Shown here: one piece after another, positions 8,697 to 15,809 of the stretch
Position numbering within the stretch: position 1 is the first letter of the stretch
Layout of the letters: the number at the start of each line of letters is the position of its first letter
NCBI GenBank assembly: GCA_016649775.1
Contig: JAENWY010000005.1
Coordinates: 1 to 25,017 of the forward strand
DNA length: 25,017 bases
Direction of reading: 5' to 3'
Source of the DNA: Spirochaetaceae bacterium
Lineage (GTDB): Bacteria > Spirochaetota > Spirochaetia > Sphaerochaetales > Sphaerochaetaceae
Translations under genes and position numbers: made by a program
The notes under the pieces: generated by a model
Databases searched by the model: none
What the model saw: the letters and a program-made list of their open reading frames with translations, nothing else
What the model was told of the DNA's origin: nothing

Positions 8697-10206
8697 TATA
8701 GGCGATTCCATTGTAAATATGGTTGAAAGTGGTATCTCACAAGATTTAGTAGTTGCAACAGTAGAAGATATTCTAAAAGCTGCATATAAGAGAAAATATG
8801 GTAGTGATGAGAATGCTATTGTAACCATTAGTGAAGATTTAACAAGCGTTGATTTATCTTGTAAAAAGATGGTTGTTGATGAAGATAATTATTATAATGA
8901 ACTAACTGAAATTCCACTTGATGAAGCTAAAGTTTATAATGACGAAGCAGAAATTGGTGATTTTATTCTTATTACATTAGATATAAATAAAGAATTTGAT
9001 AGAATTAGCGTTCAGAGTGCAAAACAAAAAGCTCATCAAAGTTTTCGTGACATTCAGAAAGATGCAATTTATAGTGAATTTAAAACTAAGGAAGGGGCAA
9101 TCATTAATGGTTACTTTAACCGTCAGGTAAGAGGCGATATTTTTGTAAATATTGGATCTACTGAAGGCATTCTTCCTGCAAGATTGCAATCACCACGTGA
9201 GAGTTACTCTCAAGATGATAAAATTAAATGTTATGTTGAAAAAGTTGAAAAAGGCGATAGAGGTGTTAGAGTTATTTTATCTAGAACTTCTCCTGAACTT
9301 GTAAGACAACTTTTTGAACTTGAAGTACCTGAAATTGCTCAAGGCCAAGTAGAAATTGTAAGAATTGCAAGAGAAGCTGGTTATAGAACTAAAGTTGCTG
9401 TAAAATCAAATAACACAGAAATTGATCCTGTTGGTTCTTTAGTTGGACTTAGAGGTATAAGAATACAAACAGTTATTAAAGAAATAGAGGGTGAAAAAAT
9501 TGATGTTTTAAACTTTGATTCAAATCCTGTAAGTTTCATAATTAACGCATTGTCACCAGCTCAAGTAATTGATGTTGTTGTTACTGATAGACTTACTTAT
9601 AGAGCAATTGCAATTGTTGATGAATCTCAATTATCACTAGCAATCGGTCGTGGTGGTTTAAATGTAAAATTAGCAAAGAAACTTTGTGACTGGAATATTG
9701 ATGTGAAAACGCCAGCTGAATTCCAAGCGATGAATATCCCAACTGATGCAAGGGATAGAGCAGAAGCTTTCTTTAATGAAAACCCAGAAGCTGAATTGAT
9801 TCCAGATGAGCTATTTATAGCAGCAGAAGCAGATGCTTCCGTAGAAGAAAAAATTATTGAAGCTAAAAGAGAAAGTGGTATTGCCGATGATGAAATAGAA
9901 TTATCAGAACTACCAATTGATAAAAACATTGTCAAAAAACTTCAGTTCCATGACATTTATACTGTTGAAGAATATGTAAATTTAACAGAAGATGATTATG
10001 CGGCTTTTGGTGATTTAACAGATGAAGATAAAACTGCTTTAAGAGAAGTTATTTTGCAATATGTTGATATTGTGGAAGACAATGAAGAGGAAGAGGCTGA
10101 GTATGTATGTCCAACTTGTGGTCATCCAATTACAGTTGATATGAGTGAATGTCCAAATTGCGGAACAGGTTTAGCATTTGAGACAGTTGAAGAGAGTGAG
10201 GAATAA
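8686..10206 (+). CDS. nusA: Transcription factor NusA with an extra C-terminal zinc ribbon
   Basis: NusA binds RNA polymerase and controls pausing, termination and antitermination. The 506 residues show the family order. An N-terminal polymerase-binding domain (about 1–130) comes first. An S1 domain (about 137–201, GYFNRQVRGDIFVNIG) follows, then KH1 (VGLRGIRI) and KH2 (IGRGGLNVKLA, near residue 319). Residues about 395–460 form an acidic helical region resembling a NusA C-terminal repeat. The tail is unusual: two CxxC pairs, CPTC (475–478) and CPNC (489–492), ten residues apart, make a C4 zinc ribbon that E. coli and Bacillus NusA lack. GGAGGAG at 8672–8678 lies upstream of the ATG, inside rimP. 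No ylxR or L7Ae-like gene sits between nusA and infB. Confidence 0.96.
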   Translation: MPSSIGDSIVNMVESGISQDLVVATVEDILKAAYKRKYGSDENAIVTISEDLTSVDLSCKKMVVDEDNYYNELTEIPLDEAKVYNDEAEIGDFILITLDINKEFDRISVQSAKQKAHQSFRDIQKDAIYSEFKTKEGAIINGYFNRQVRGDIFVNIGSTEGILPARLQSPRESYSQDDKIKCYVEKVEKGDRGVRVILSRTSPELVRQLFELEVPEIAQGQVEIVRIAREAGYRTKVAVKSNNTEIDPVGSLVGLRGIRIQTVIKEIEGEKIDVLNFDSNPVSFIINALSPAQVIDVVVTDRLTYRAIAIVDESQLSLAIGRGGLNVKLAKKLCDWNIDVKTPAEFQAMNIPTDARDRAEAFFNENPEAELIPDELFIAAEADASVEEKIIEAKRESGIADDEIELSELPIDKNIVKKLQFHDIYTVEEYVNLTEDDYAAFGDLTDEDKTALREVILQYVDIVEDNEEEEAEYVCPTCGHPITVDMSECPNCGTGLAFETVEESEE

Positions 10207-10216
10207 GCAAATATAT

Positions 10217-13201
10217 ATGAGTGAAAAAAAAGCAACTTTAATTAAAAGTGTTGGTAATACAAAACAAGCAGACAATGTCGAAGAGACAAAAAAAGAACCT
10301 GTTGAAGCTATTACTACACCAAAAATCGAAAAGAAAAAAGTTGTTGTTGTTAAAAAGAGAGTAGTAAAATTTAAACCTCAAACAACGACAGCAACTGTGC
10401 AAAGTACTGCTGGTCAATTATCATCTGAAAATGTTTCAGGTGTAAAAAAACCATCAACAACTGCTGCAAAAATTGGTGAACCTAAGAAAAAAACATTACA
10501 TGTATCTACTAAATTAAAAGGCCATACTTTTGCAAAAGGACAATCTCCATTGCATACTGGTCCTGTTATTATTAGATCTAATGAATTACCTCCTGTACCT
10601 AACCAAGGTCAGACAGCTAAGGCTCATGCCGAATGGCAAAGTAAAAACCCTAATGGTGTTGAAGAAGCTAAAGTTCCTTCAGTAGGACCTAGAGTAGCTG
10701 GAACAGTTGGTGGTAAACCTGTTGGAGGAAGACCTAATCCCCGACCTACTTATAATAGAACCCCTCGTACTGGTGGATACCAAGGTAATAACCCAACAAC
10801 TGGTGGCTATAATAATAGAGGCGGTGATAATACTCAAGGTGGCTATAACCGTCCTAGTAGTGGATACCAAGGTAATAACCCAAGTAATGCACCAGGTGGT
10901 TACACTCGTCCTAATAGTGGTGGATATCAAGGTAATAACCCAGGTGGTTACAACAGGCCTAATAGCACGCCAGGTAGTACTGGTGGATATAATCGTCCTA
11001 ATACAGGCGGCTATCAAGGTAATAACCAAGGTGGTTATAACAGACCTAATAGTACTCCAGGTAGCACTGGTGGATATAATCGTCCTTCTACAGGCGGATA
11101 CAATCGACCAAGTACACCAGGTGCAGGTGGATATAATCGTCCTAATACTGGTGGATACAATCGTCCTAATACTGGTGGATTTAATAGACCTGGTGGAAAT
11201 ACTGGCAGACCCGGTGGTTTTAATAATAGCCGTCCTGGTGGTGGCTATAATGGCAAAAATAATAATACTAATTCTACTCAACCTACAATGGATAATACAG
11301 GGAAGAGCACTAAAAAGACATTTAATAAGAGAAGACCTACTTCATCTTATCAACGTCGTGATGCTTCCCAAGAAAAAGAATTCCAACTACAAAAGAAGAG
11401 AGAACAAGCAGCAGCAGCTCTTGCAGCAGTGCCAAAAACAATTGATATGATGGAATCCATCACAATTGCAGATCTTGCTAAGAAAATGAATTTAAAAGCT
11501 AATGATATTATTGCTAAATTATTCGTCATGGGTATGATGGTTACAATTAACCAAACTGTTGACTATGATACAGCTGCTATTATTGCTGAGGAATATAATT
11601 GTAAAGTTAATCTTGTATCTTTATTTGATGAAACAATCATTGAAAGTGAAGAAGATAATGAAGCTGATATGGTTCCTAGAGCTCCAATTGTTACAATCAT
11701 GGGTCACGTTGACCATGGTAAAACTAAATTATTAGATGCAATTAGATCTACAGATGTTGTTGGTGGTGAGTTTGGTGGTATTACACAGCACATTGGTGCA
11801 TACAAAGTTAACTTTAAAGAAAAAGGTGATATTGTATTCTTAGATACTCCAGGTCACGAAGCATTTACAATGATGCGTGCTCGTGGTGCTCAAATTACTG
11901 ATATAGTTGTATTAGTAGTTGCTGCAAATGACGGAGTAATGCCTCAAACAAGAGAAGCTGTTGATCATGCTAAAGCCGCGGGTGTACCTATTATTGTAGC
12001 TGTTAATAAATGTGATTTACCTGATGCTAATCCTGAAAGAGTAATGCAACAATTGTCTGATCTTGGTTTAATGCCAGAAGAGTGGGGTGGTTCAACATTA
12101 TATTGTCAGATTTCCGCACTTAGAAAAGAAGGTATTGACGAATTATTAGATACAATTTTATTACAAGCTGAACTACTTGAATTAAAAGCTAATCCTAGTG
12201 TTAGAGCAGAAGGTAAAGTTATTGAATCAAGAATCGATCCAGGTCGTGGTACTGTTGCATCAGTTCTAATTGAAAAAGGAACAATCAGACAAGGCGATTA
12301 TTATGTAGCCGGTATTTATTCAGGTCGTGTAAGAGCTATGTTTGATGATAAAGGTAATAAAATTGAAATTGCAGGTCCTGCAACTCCCGTTGAAATTATT
12401 GGTTTATCAAATATTCCATCTGCAGGTGATCCATTCCAGGTTACTGAAGATGAAAAACAAGCTAGACAAGTTGGTGCTAAGAGACAGGATTTAGAAAGAC
12501 AAGGTGCTCGTAGTAATAACAAGTTTACACTTGATACATTGTTTGCAAAAGTACAAGAAGGTTCAATTCAGTCCTTTAACGTTATCATTAAAGGTGATGT
12601 ACAAGGTTCTGTTGAAGCTCTACAAAGTACTCTTGAAAAACTTTCAACTTCAGAAATTAGACTTAATGTTATTAGGTCAAGTGCTGGTGCAATTATTGAA
12701 TCAGATATTACACTTGCATCTGCATCAGATGCTCTTGTTATTGGATTTAATGTTAGACCAACACCTAGAGCATTATCATTAGCAGAAGCTGAAAAGGTTG
12801 AAGTTAGAAAGTATAATGTTATTTATGATGTTGTTGATGATGTAACTGCCGCAATGGAAGGTATGTTATCTCCAATTATTAAAGAAGTTGAAATTGGAAC
12901 AGTTGAAGTAAGAGATATCTTCAAAGTACCACGTATTGGTACAATTGCAGGTTGTTATGTTACTTCTGGTAAAGTTAAGAGAAACAGCTTAGTAAGAGTT
13001 ATTAGAGATTCTATACAATTAAGTAAGACTTTAATAAAACTTACATCCTTAAAGAGATTCAAAGATGATGCTAAAGAAGTAACTATGAGTTATGAATGTG
13101 GTATTGGACTTGAAAACTTCCAGGATTTAAAATCTGGTGATATACTTGAAATTATCGAGACTGAGAAAATTGCAAGAAAACTTAATGAAGGTAAAGCATA
13201 A
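10217..13201 (+). CDS. infB: Translation initiation factor IF-2
   Basis: IF-2 is the GTPase that brings initiator tRNA to the 30S subunit and promotes subunit joining. The ATG at 10217 (MSEKKATL) gives 994 residues. An upstream in-frame TTG at 10178 lies inside nusA and would add 13 unlikely residues. Residues 1–185 are Lys/Thr/Val/Pro-rich. Residues 186–346 form a Gly/Asn/Tyr/Arg/Pro repeat region, followed by a basic stretch and an Ala-rich helix. The IF2N-like module starts near 409 (ESITIADLAKKM). The GTPase domain has G1 GHVDHGKT (496–503), G2 GGITQHIG, G3 DTPGHE (543–548) and G4 NKCD (597–600). The C-terminal beta-barrel and fMet-tRNA-binding domains are complete. Bacterial IF-2 N-termini vary greatly, so the extra length is not itself a defect. 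rbfA begins one base after the stop. Confidence 0.97.
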   Translation: MSEKKATLIKSVGNTKQADNVEETKKEPVEAITTPKIEKKKVVVVKKRVVKFKPQTTTATVQSTAGQLSSENVSGVKKPSTTAAKIGEPKKKTLHVSTKLKGHTFAKGQSPLHTGPVIIRSNELPPVPNQGQTAKAHAEWQSKNPNGVEEAKVPSVGPRVAGTVGGKPVGGRPNPRPTYNRTPRTGGYQGNNPTTGGYNNRGGDNTQGGYNRPSSGYQGNNPSNAPGGYTRPNSGGYQGNNPGGYNRPNSTPGSTGGYNRPNTGGYQGNNQGGYNRPNSTPGSTGGYNRPSTGGYNRPSTPGAGGYNRPNTGGYNRPNTGGFNRPGGNTGRPGGFNNSRPGGGYNGKNNNTNSTQPTMDNTGKSTKKTFNKRRPTSSYQRRDASQEKEFQLQKKREQAAAALAAVPKTIDMMESITIADLAKKMNLKANDIIAKLFVMGMMVTINQTVDYDTAAIIAEEYNCKVNLVSLFDETIIESEEDNEADMVPRAPIVTIMGHVDHGKTKLLDAIRSTDVVGGEFGGITQHIGAYKVNFKEKGDIVFLDTPGHEAFTMMRARGAQITDIVVLVVAANDGVMPQTREAVDHAKAAGVPIIVAVNKCDLPDANPERVMQQLSDLGLMPEEWGGSTLYCQISALRKEGIDELLDTILLQAELLELKANPSVRAEGKVIESRIDPGRGTVASVLIEKGTIRQGDYYVAGIYSGRVRAMFDDKGNKIEIAGPATPVEIIGLSNIPSAGDPFQVTEDEKQARQVGAKRQDLERQGARSNNKFTLDTLFAKVQEGSIQSFNVIIKGDVQGSVEALQSTLEKLSTSEIRLNVIRSSAGAIIESDITLASASDALVIGFNVRPTPRALSLAEAEKVEVRKYNVIYDVVDDVTAAMEGMLSPIIKEVEIGTVEVRDIFKVPRIGTIAGCYVTSGKVKRNSLVRVIRDSIQLSKTLIKLTSLKRFKDDAKEVTMSYECGIGLENFQDLKSGDILEIIETEKIARKLNEGKA
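10772..11254 (+). repeat. Tandem GGYNRP / GGYQGNN repeat coding region within infB
   Basis: This 483-base stretch encodes 161 residues built from short repeats. GGYNRP occurs eight times exactly, with GGYTRP and GGFNRP variants, and GYQGNN occurs four times. A larger unit recurs at 87-base spacing (10943 and 11030). The first 19 codons of its two copies encode identical residues but differ at five third positions, all synonymous. The region is uncharged apart from Arg and has no predicted fold. It also explains the spurious long open frames on both strands here. Confidence 0.95.
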
Positions 13202-13202
13202 A

Positions 13203-13559
13203 ATGAGTAAATTTAGTCAAAATAGAATTGAGTCAAAATTATCTGAAGCTATAAGTACACTTATTGTTAAAGGTGAAATTAAAAATCCTAATGTTAGTAC
13301 TTTATGTAGCGTTAGTAAAGTTTCTCTTTCTCATGACAATGCTTATGCAACTGTATATATTTCCACTGTTCTTGATGATGAAGCTCTTTTGAAAAGTGTG
13401 GACGGACTTCAAAAGTCCGCTCCATATATTCAGGGAAGAATTGGTAAATTTCTGGGAACTAGAAATACTCCAAAACTTACTTTTCGTCCTGATACTTCTT
13501 ATGAAGAAGCTCAAAAAATTAACGATTTAATTGATTCGTTGGTAAAAGATGGGGAATAA
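13203..13559 (+). CDS. rbfA: 30S ribosome-binding factor RbfA
   Basis: RbfA is a small KH-like protein that binds the 30S subunit and helps mature the 16S rRNA 5' end, with a role in cold adaptation in other bacteria. The ATG at 13203 gives 118 residues, typical of the family, and begins with the expected MSKFSQNRIESKLSEAIS pattern. An earlier in-frame start at 13137 would lie inside infB and is not needed. Family features include the ISTLIVKGEIKNP segment, the VSLSHDNAYATVYIS strand pair and the C-terminal LTFRPDTSYEEAQKINDLI helix motif. The start is one base after the infB stop and the end overlaps truB by 11 bases, so translation is likely coupled. Confidence 0.95.
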   Translation: MSKFSQNRIESKLSEAISTLIVKGEIKNPNVSTLCSVSKVSLSHDNAYATVYISTVLDDEALLKSVDGLQKSAPYIQGRIGKFLGTRNTPKLTFRPDTSYEEAQKINDLIDSLVKDGE

Positions 13560-14460
13560 TTCGCATATTTTATTGATTGATAAACCAAGTGGTGTAACTA
13601 GTTTTAGATCACTTGGGGCTATCAAGCATAGTATTGATAAGAAAGTCGGTCATACGGGTACACTTGATAAGTTTGCTCATGGACTTATGATTGTTCTAAC
13701 CGGTTCTATGACAAAATTAAATATCCTTTTTTCTAATTTAGACAAAAAATATATTGCAACAATTCGTTTTGGAGAAGAAACTGACACACTAGATCCCGAA
13801 GGGATATTAGTAGGAAGTGCAGATATTCCTTCTCTTGAAACAATTAAAAAAGCTATATCAGAAAAATTCCTAGGAGAAGTATTTCAAGCTCCTCCAATCT
13901 ATTCTGCTATCCATGTAAATGGAAAGAGAGCTTACCAAATAGCTAGATCAGGAAAAGAACTTAAAATGGAAAAACGACCAATCAAAATTTATGATTTTAA
14001 CATCATAGATTTTGATGGACGAGATTTAGTTTGTTCAATAAAAGTTTCAAAGGGTACTTATATTAGATCCATAGCTAGAGATTTAGCTATTGAATGTAAT
14101 AGTCGTGGGCATTTGGTTGCTCTTGAACGAACTGAAGTAGGTCCTTTTAAAATTGAAGAAGCTGTAAAGGCAGATGATAATTCAGGCTTGTCTGTAATGT
14201 GTGACAAAACTGATGAATTAATTGCTAGAATGGACAATGTAACAATCTTTGAAATAAATGATGATAGATTATTTTATGTAGCTAATGGACATACACCTGA
14301 TAAAAAAGATTTAAAAATAATTCGCGAAGTAAATAATGCTAGTTATGGAGCAATTTATAGCAAGGATAAAGTACTTCGGGTAGTAGTCTCTCTTAAAGAA
14401 GATGGAAAAGTTGATAGTATTATCTGCCAAATCCATCCAAAGTTTGATAGATTAATATAG
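13549..14460 (+). CDS. truB: tRNA pseudouridine(55) synthase TruB
   Basis: TruB converts U55 in the T-loop of tRNAs to pseudouridine and also acts as a tRNA folding chaperone. The product is 303 residues. The N-terminal motif LLIDKPSGVTS (8–18) and the catalytic segment GHTGTLDKFAHGLM are present, with D40 as the catalytic aspartate. The family consensus there is G(H/A)xGTLDPxAxG, so Lys replaces the usual Pro after the catalytic Asp. Other expected segments are QAPPIYSAIHVNGKRAYQ and the CSIKVSKGTYIRSIARDLA block. The gene overlaps rbfA by 11 bases and is 8 bases before ribF. Confidence 0.95.
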   Translation: MGNNSHILLIDKPSGVTSFRSLGAIKHSIDKKVGHTGTLDKFAHGLMIVLTGSMTKLNILFSNLDKKYIATIRFGEETDTLDPEGILVGSADIPSLETIKKAISEKFLGEVFQAPPIYSAIHVNGKRAYQIARSGKELKMEKRPIKIYDFNIIDFDGRDLVCSIKVSKGTYIRSIARDLAIECNSRGHLVALERTEVGPFKIEEAVKADDNSGLSVMCDKTDELIARMDNVTIFEINDDRLFYVANGHTPDKKDLKIIREVNNASYGAIYSKDKVLRVVVSLKEDGKVDSIICQIHPKFDRLI

Positions 14461-14468
14461 AGTAATTC

Positions 14469-15266
14469 ATGGAAACAGTTATATTTAGTAAATGGATAAA
14501 AAATAAGACAGTCGTTACAGAGGGGGCATCTCTTTGTATAGGTGTATTTGATGGAGTTCATTTAGGTCATAAAGCAATATTCAACGAATGTATAACAGGC
14601 TCTGATTATCCTGTGATTATGACATTTAATAAGAATCCAAAAATGTCACTAGGAAGACAGAAAAAGGTAAAAGCTCTTAACACAAGAGAACAACGCTTTG
14701 ATTTGTTTGAAAAAATGGGGTTTAAACTTCAGGTGATTATTGACTTTTCTCCTGAAATACGTAATCTTAGTGCTGATGAGTTTATTTCCCTTTTATACAC
14801 TAAGTTGAATTTAAAAAAATTAATTGTAGGGGAAGATTTTAAACTAGGTTCTCATAAGTCCCAAGCGGGTCCTAGAGAGTTAGAAAAGATTATGAACCGA
14901 TTTCAAAAAGATTCTAAGGTTATTATCGCAAAACCTGTACTTAGTGACAGTGGCGAGATAATTAGCAGTTCTATTTTGAGAGAATTAATCGTCAAGGGCT
15001 CTTTGGATGTAGTTCAAAGTTTGCTCGGTAATTCGTATCAGCTGGATTTGGGGTTAACACCTTCTCAATCTTTCGGTGGCGAATTATTTATAAAGAAAGA
15101 TGATCTTCAACAACTTGTTCCAAAAGAAGGAGTTTATGAGGGTTATTGGGATGAAGATAATTTAGAAACTACTATCTATATTGATAGTAAATATTTAAAG
15201 GTTTCTCCAATCTTGGCATCTTTCAAAAAAAATAGATTTCTGAGAATAACTCAGAAAAAAGGTTAA
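14469..15266 (+). CDS. ribF: RibF-like FAD synthetase with a reduced riboflavin kinase domain
   Basis: Full-length RibF is bifunctional: a C-terminal kinase makes FMN from riboflavin and an N-terminal nucleotidyltransferase makes FAD. The nucleotidyltransferase half is intact, with GVFDGVHLGH (25–34), the VGEDFKLGSHKSQAG segment and ISSSILRELIVKGSLD. The C-terminal part after about residue 186 is only some 80 residues. I cannot find the kinase landmarks G-x-PTAN or GVxNxG-x-PT; only a PKEGVYEGYW strand resembles that domain. At 265 residues the protein is shorter than the usual 300–320. It probably adenylylates FMN, while kinase activity is doubtful. Its place between truB and rpsO is the common one. 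Confidence 0.85.
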   Translation: METVIFSKWIKNKTVVTEGASLCIGVFDGVHLGHKAIFNECITGSDYPVIMTFNKNPKMSLGRQKKVKALNTREQRFDLFEKMGFKLQVIIDFSPEIRNLSADEFISLLYTKLNLKKLIVGEDFKLGSHKSQAGPRELEKIMNRFQKDSKVIIAKPVLSDSGEIISSSILRELIVKGSLDVVQSLLGNSYQLDLGLTPSQSFGGELFIKKDDLQQLVPKEGVYEGYWDEDNLETTIYIDSKYLKVSPILASFKKNRFLRITQKKG

Positions 15267-15270
15267 GTTA

Positions 15271-15537
15271 ATGTTATCAAAAGAATTAAAAGAAGAAATC
15301 ATCGTTAAATTCGGTGGTTCTGAAGCAAACACAGGTAGTTCTCAAGTTCAAGTAGCACTATTGACAGCTCGTATTAATGATTTACAAGATCACTTCAGAG
15401 CAAATAAAAAAGATCACGCATCACGTCGTGGACTATTACAAATGATTGGTCAAAGAAGACGTCTTCTTCGTTATTTAAAGAATAATGATCTAGAAGCTTA
15501 CAGAGCTTTAATTTTAGAATTAGGTTTAAGAAAATAG
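15271..15537 (+). CDS. rpsO: 30S ribosomal protein S15
   Basis: S15 binds the central domain of 16S rRNA and is an early-assembling 30S protein that also contacts the 50S. The 88-residue product has the family's usual length and the conserved blocks GSSQVQVALLTARI, HASRRGLLQMIGQRRRLLRYL and the C-terminal LGLRK. It starts 4 bases after ribF with only a weak AAAGG upstream. A terminator follows its stop. S15 represses its own translation in several bacteria, but I see no clear leader structure here because the start follows ribF directly. Confidence 0.98.
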   Translation: MLSKELKEEIIVKFGGSEANTGSSQVQVALLTARINDLQDHFRANKKDHASRRGLLQMIGQRRRLLRYLKNNDLEAYRALILELGLRK

Positions 15538-15554
15538 TTTGTAAAACTAGAAAG

Positions 15555-15588
15555 AAAACTCGTTCCCTTAATTGGTGGCGAGTTTTTT
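15555..15588 (+). terminator. Intrinsic terminator after rpsO
   Basis: AAAACTCG (15555–15562) pairs perfectly with CGAGTTTT (15579–15586), and a run of six T residues (15583–15588) forms the end of the right arm. It lies 17 bases after the rpsO stop and closes the rimP–rpsO operon. This matches the rpsO–terminator–pnp layout known from other bacteria. Confidence 0.88.
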
Positions 15589-15700
15589 GTTTTATGTAGG
15601 TGTTGTATTGATTTATTAGTATTTTATTTTTAATACTCTAAAAAATTATATCAAAACAACTCCTATATTAGGTAAGTATTCACTAAAGAGTATCTTATCA

Positions 15701-15729
15701 TTGAATTATTATGAAAAATGATAGATAAT
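15701..15729 (+). promoter_or_regulatory. Probable promoter of pnp–dut–lptF–lptG
   Basis: TTGAAT (15701–15706) and GATAAT (15724–15729) are 17 bp apart, giving a predicted start near 15736 and an A-rich leader of about 74 bases. A 7-bp inverted repeat, TATCATT (15696–15702) with AATGATA (15717–15723), straddles the -35 and spacer and could be a regulator site or chance. The rest of the 272-base gap (15589–15700) holds only a weak AGTATT/AATACT hairpin (15618–15637) and no gene. Confidence 0.5.
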
Positions 15730-15809
15730 ACAGTTAATGTAAATAGGGCTAGTTTCAAAAGAAATATAAAGAACTATTAGAAAGAATTAAAAAGAATAAG
15801 GAATAAGAA

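Noticed and set aside
10178..10216. TTG at 10178 as the infB start
   Set aside because: It lies inside nusA and gives an atypical N-terminus. The ATG at 10217 just after nusA gives a normal Lys-rich IF-2 start.
10772..11254. CRISPR array or satellite repeat
   Set aside because: The repeats are short, imperfect, in frame and preserve codons, with no unique spacers of constant size. They are part of the infB coding sequence.
10679..11281. A 200-codon open frame on the minus strand and a 247-codon second + frame (10707–11450) within infB
   Set aside because: Both are by-products of the short-period repeat in infB. Their translations are low-complexity (Ile/Thr/Ser or Val/Ile/Leu runs) and neither has a family signature.
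13137..13202. Upstream in-frame start for rbfA at 13137
   Set aside because: It would overlap infB by 65 bases and add 22 residues not seen in RbfA. The ATG at 13203 fits the family N-terminus.
15711..15728. Five-codon open frame (ATG AAA AAT GAT AGA TAA) before pnp as a leader peptide
   Set aside because: It overlaps the predicted promoter, has no ribosome binding site and shows no run of regulatory codons.
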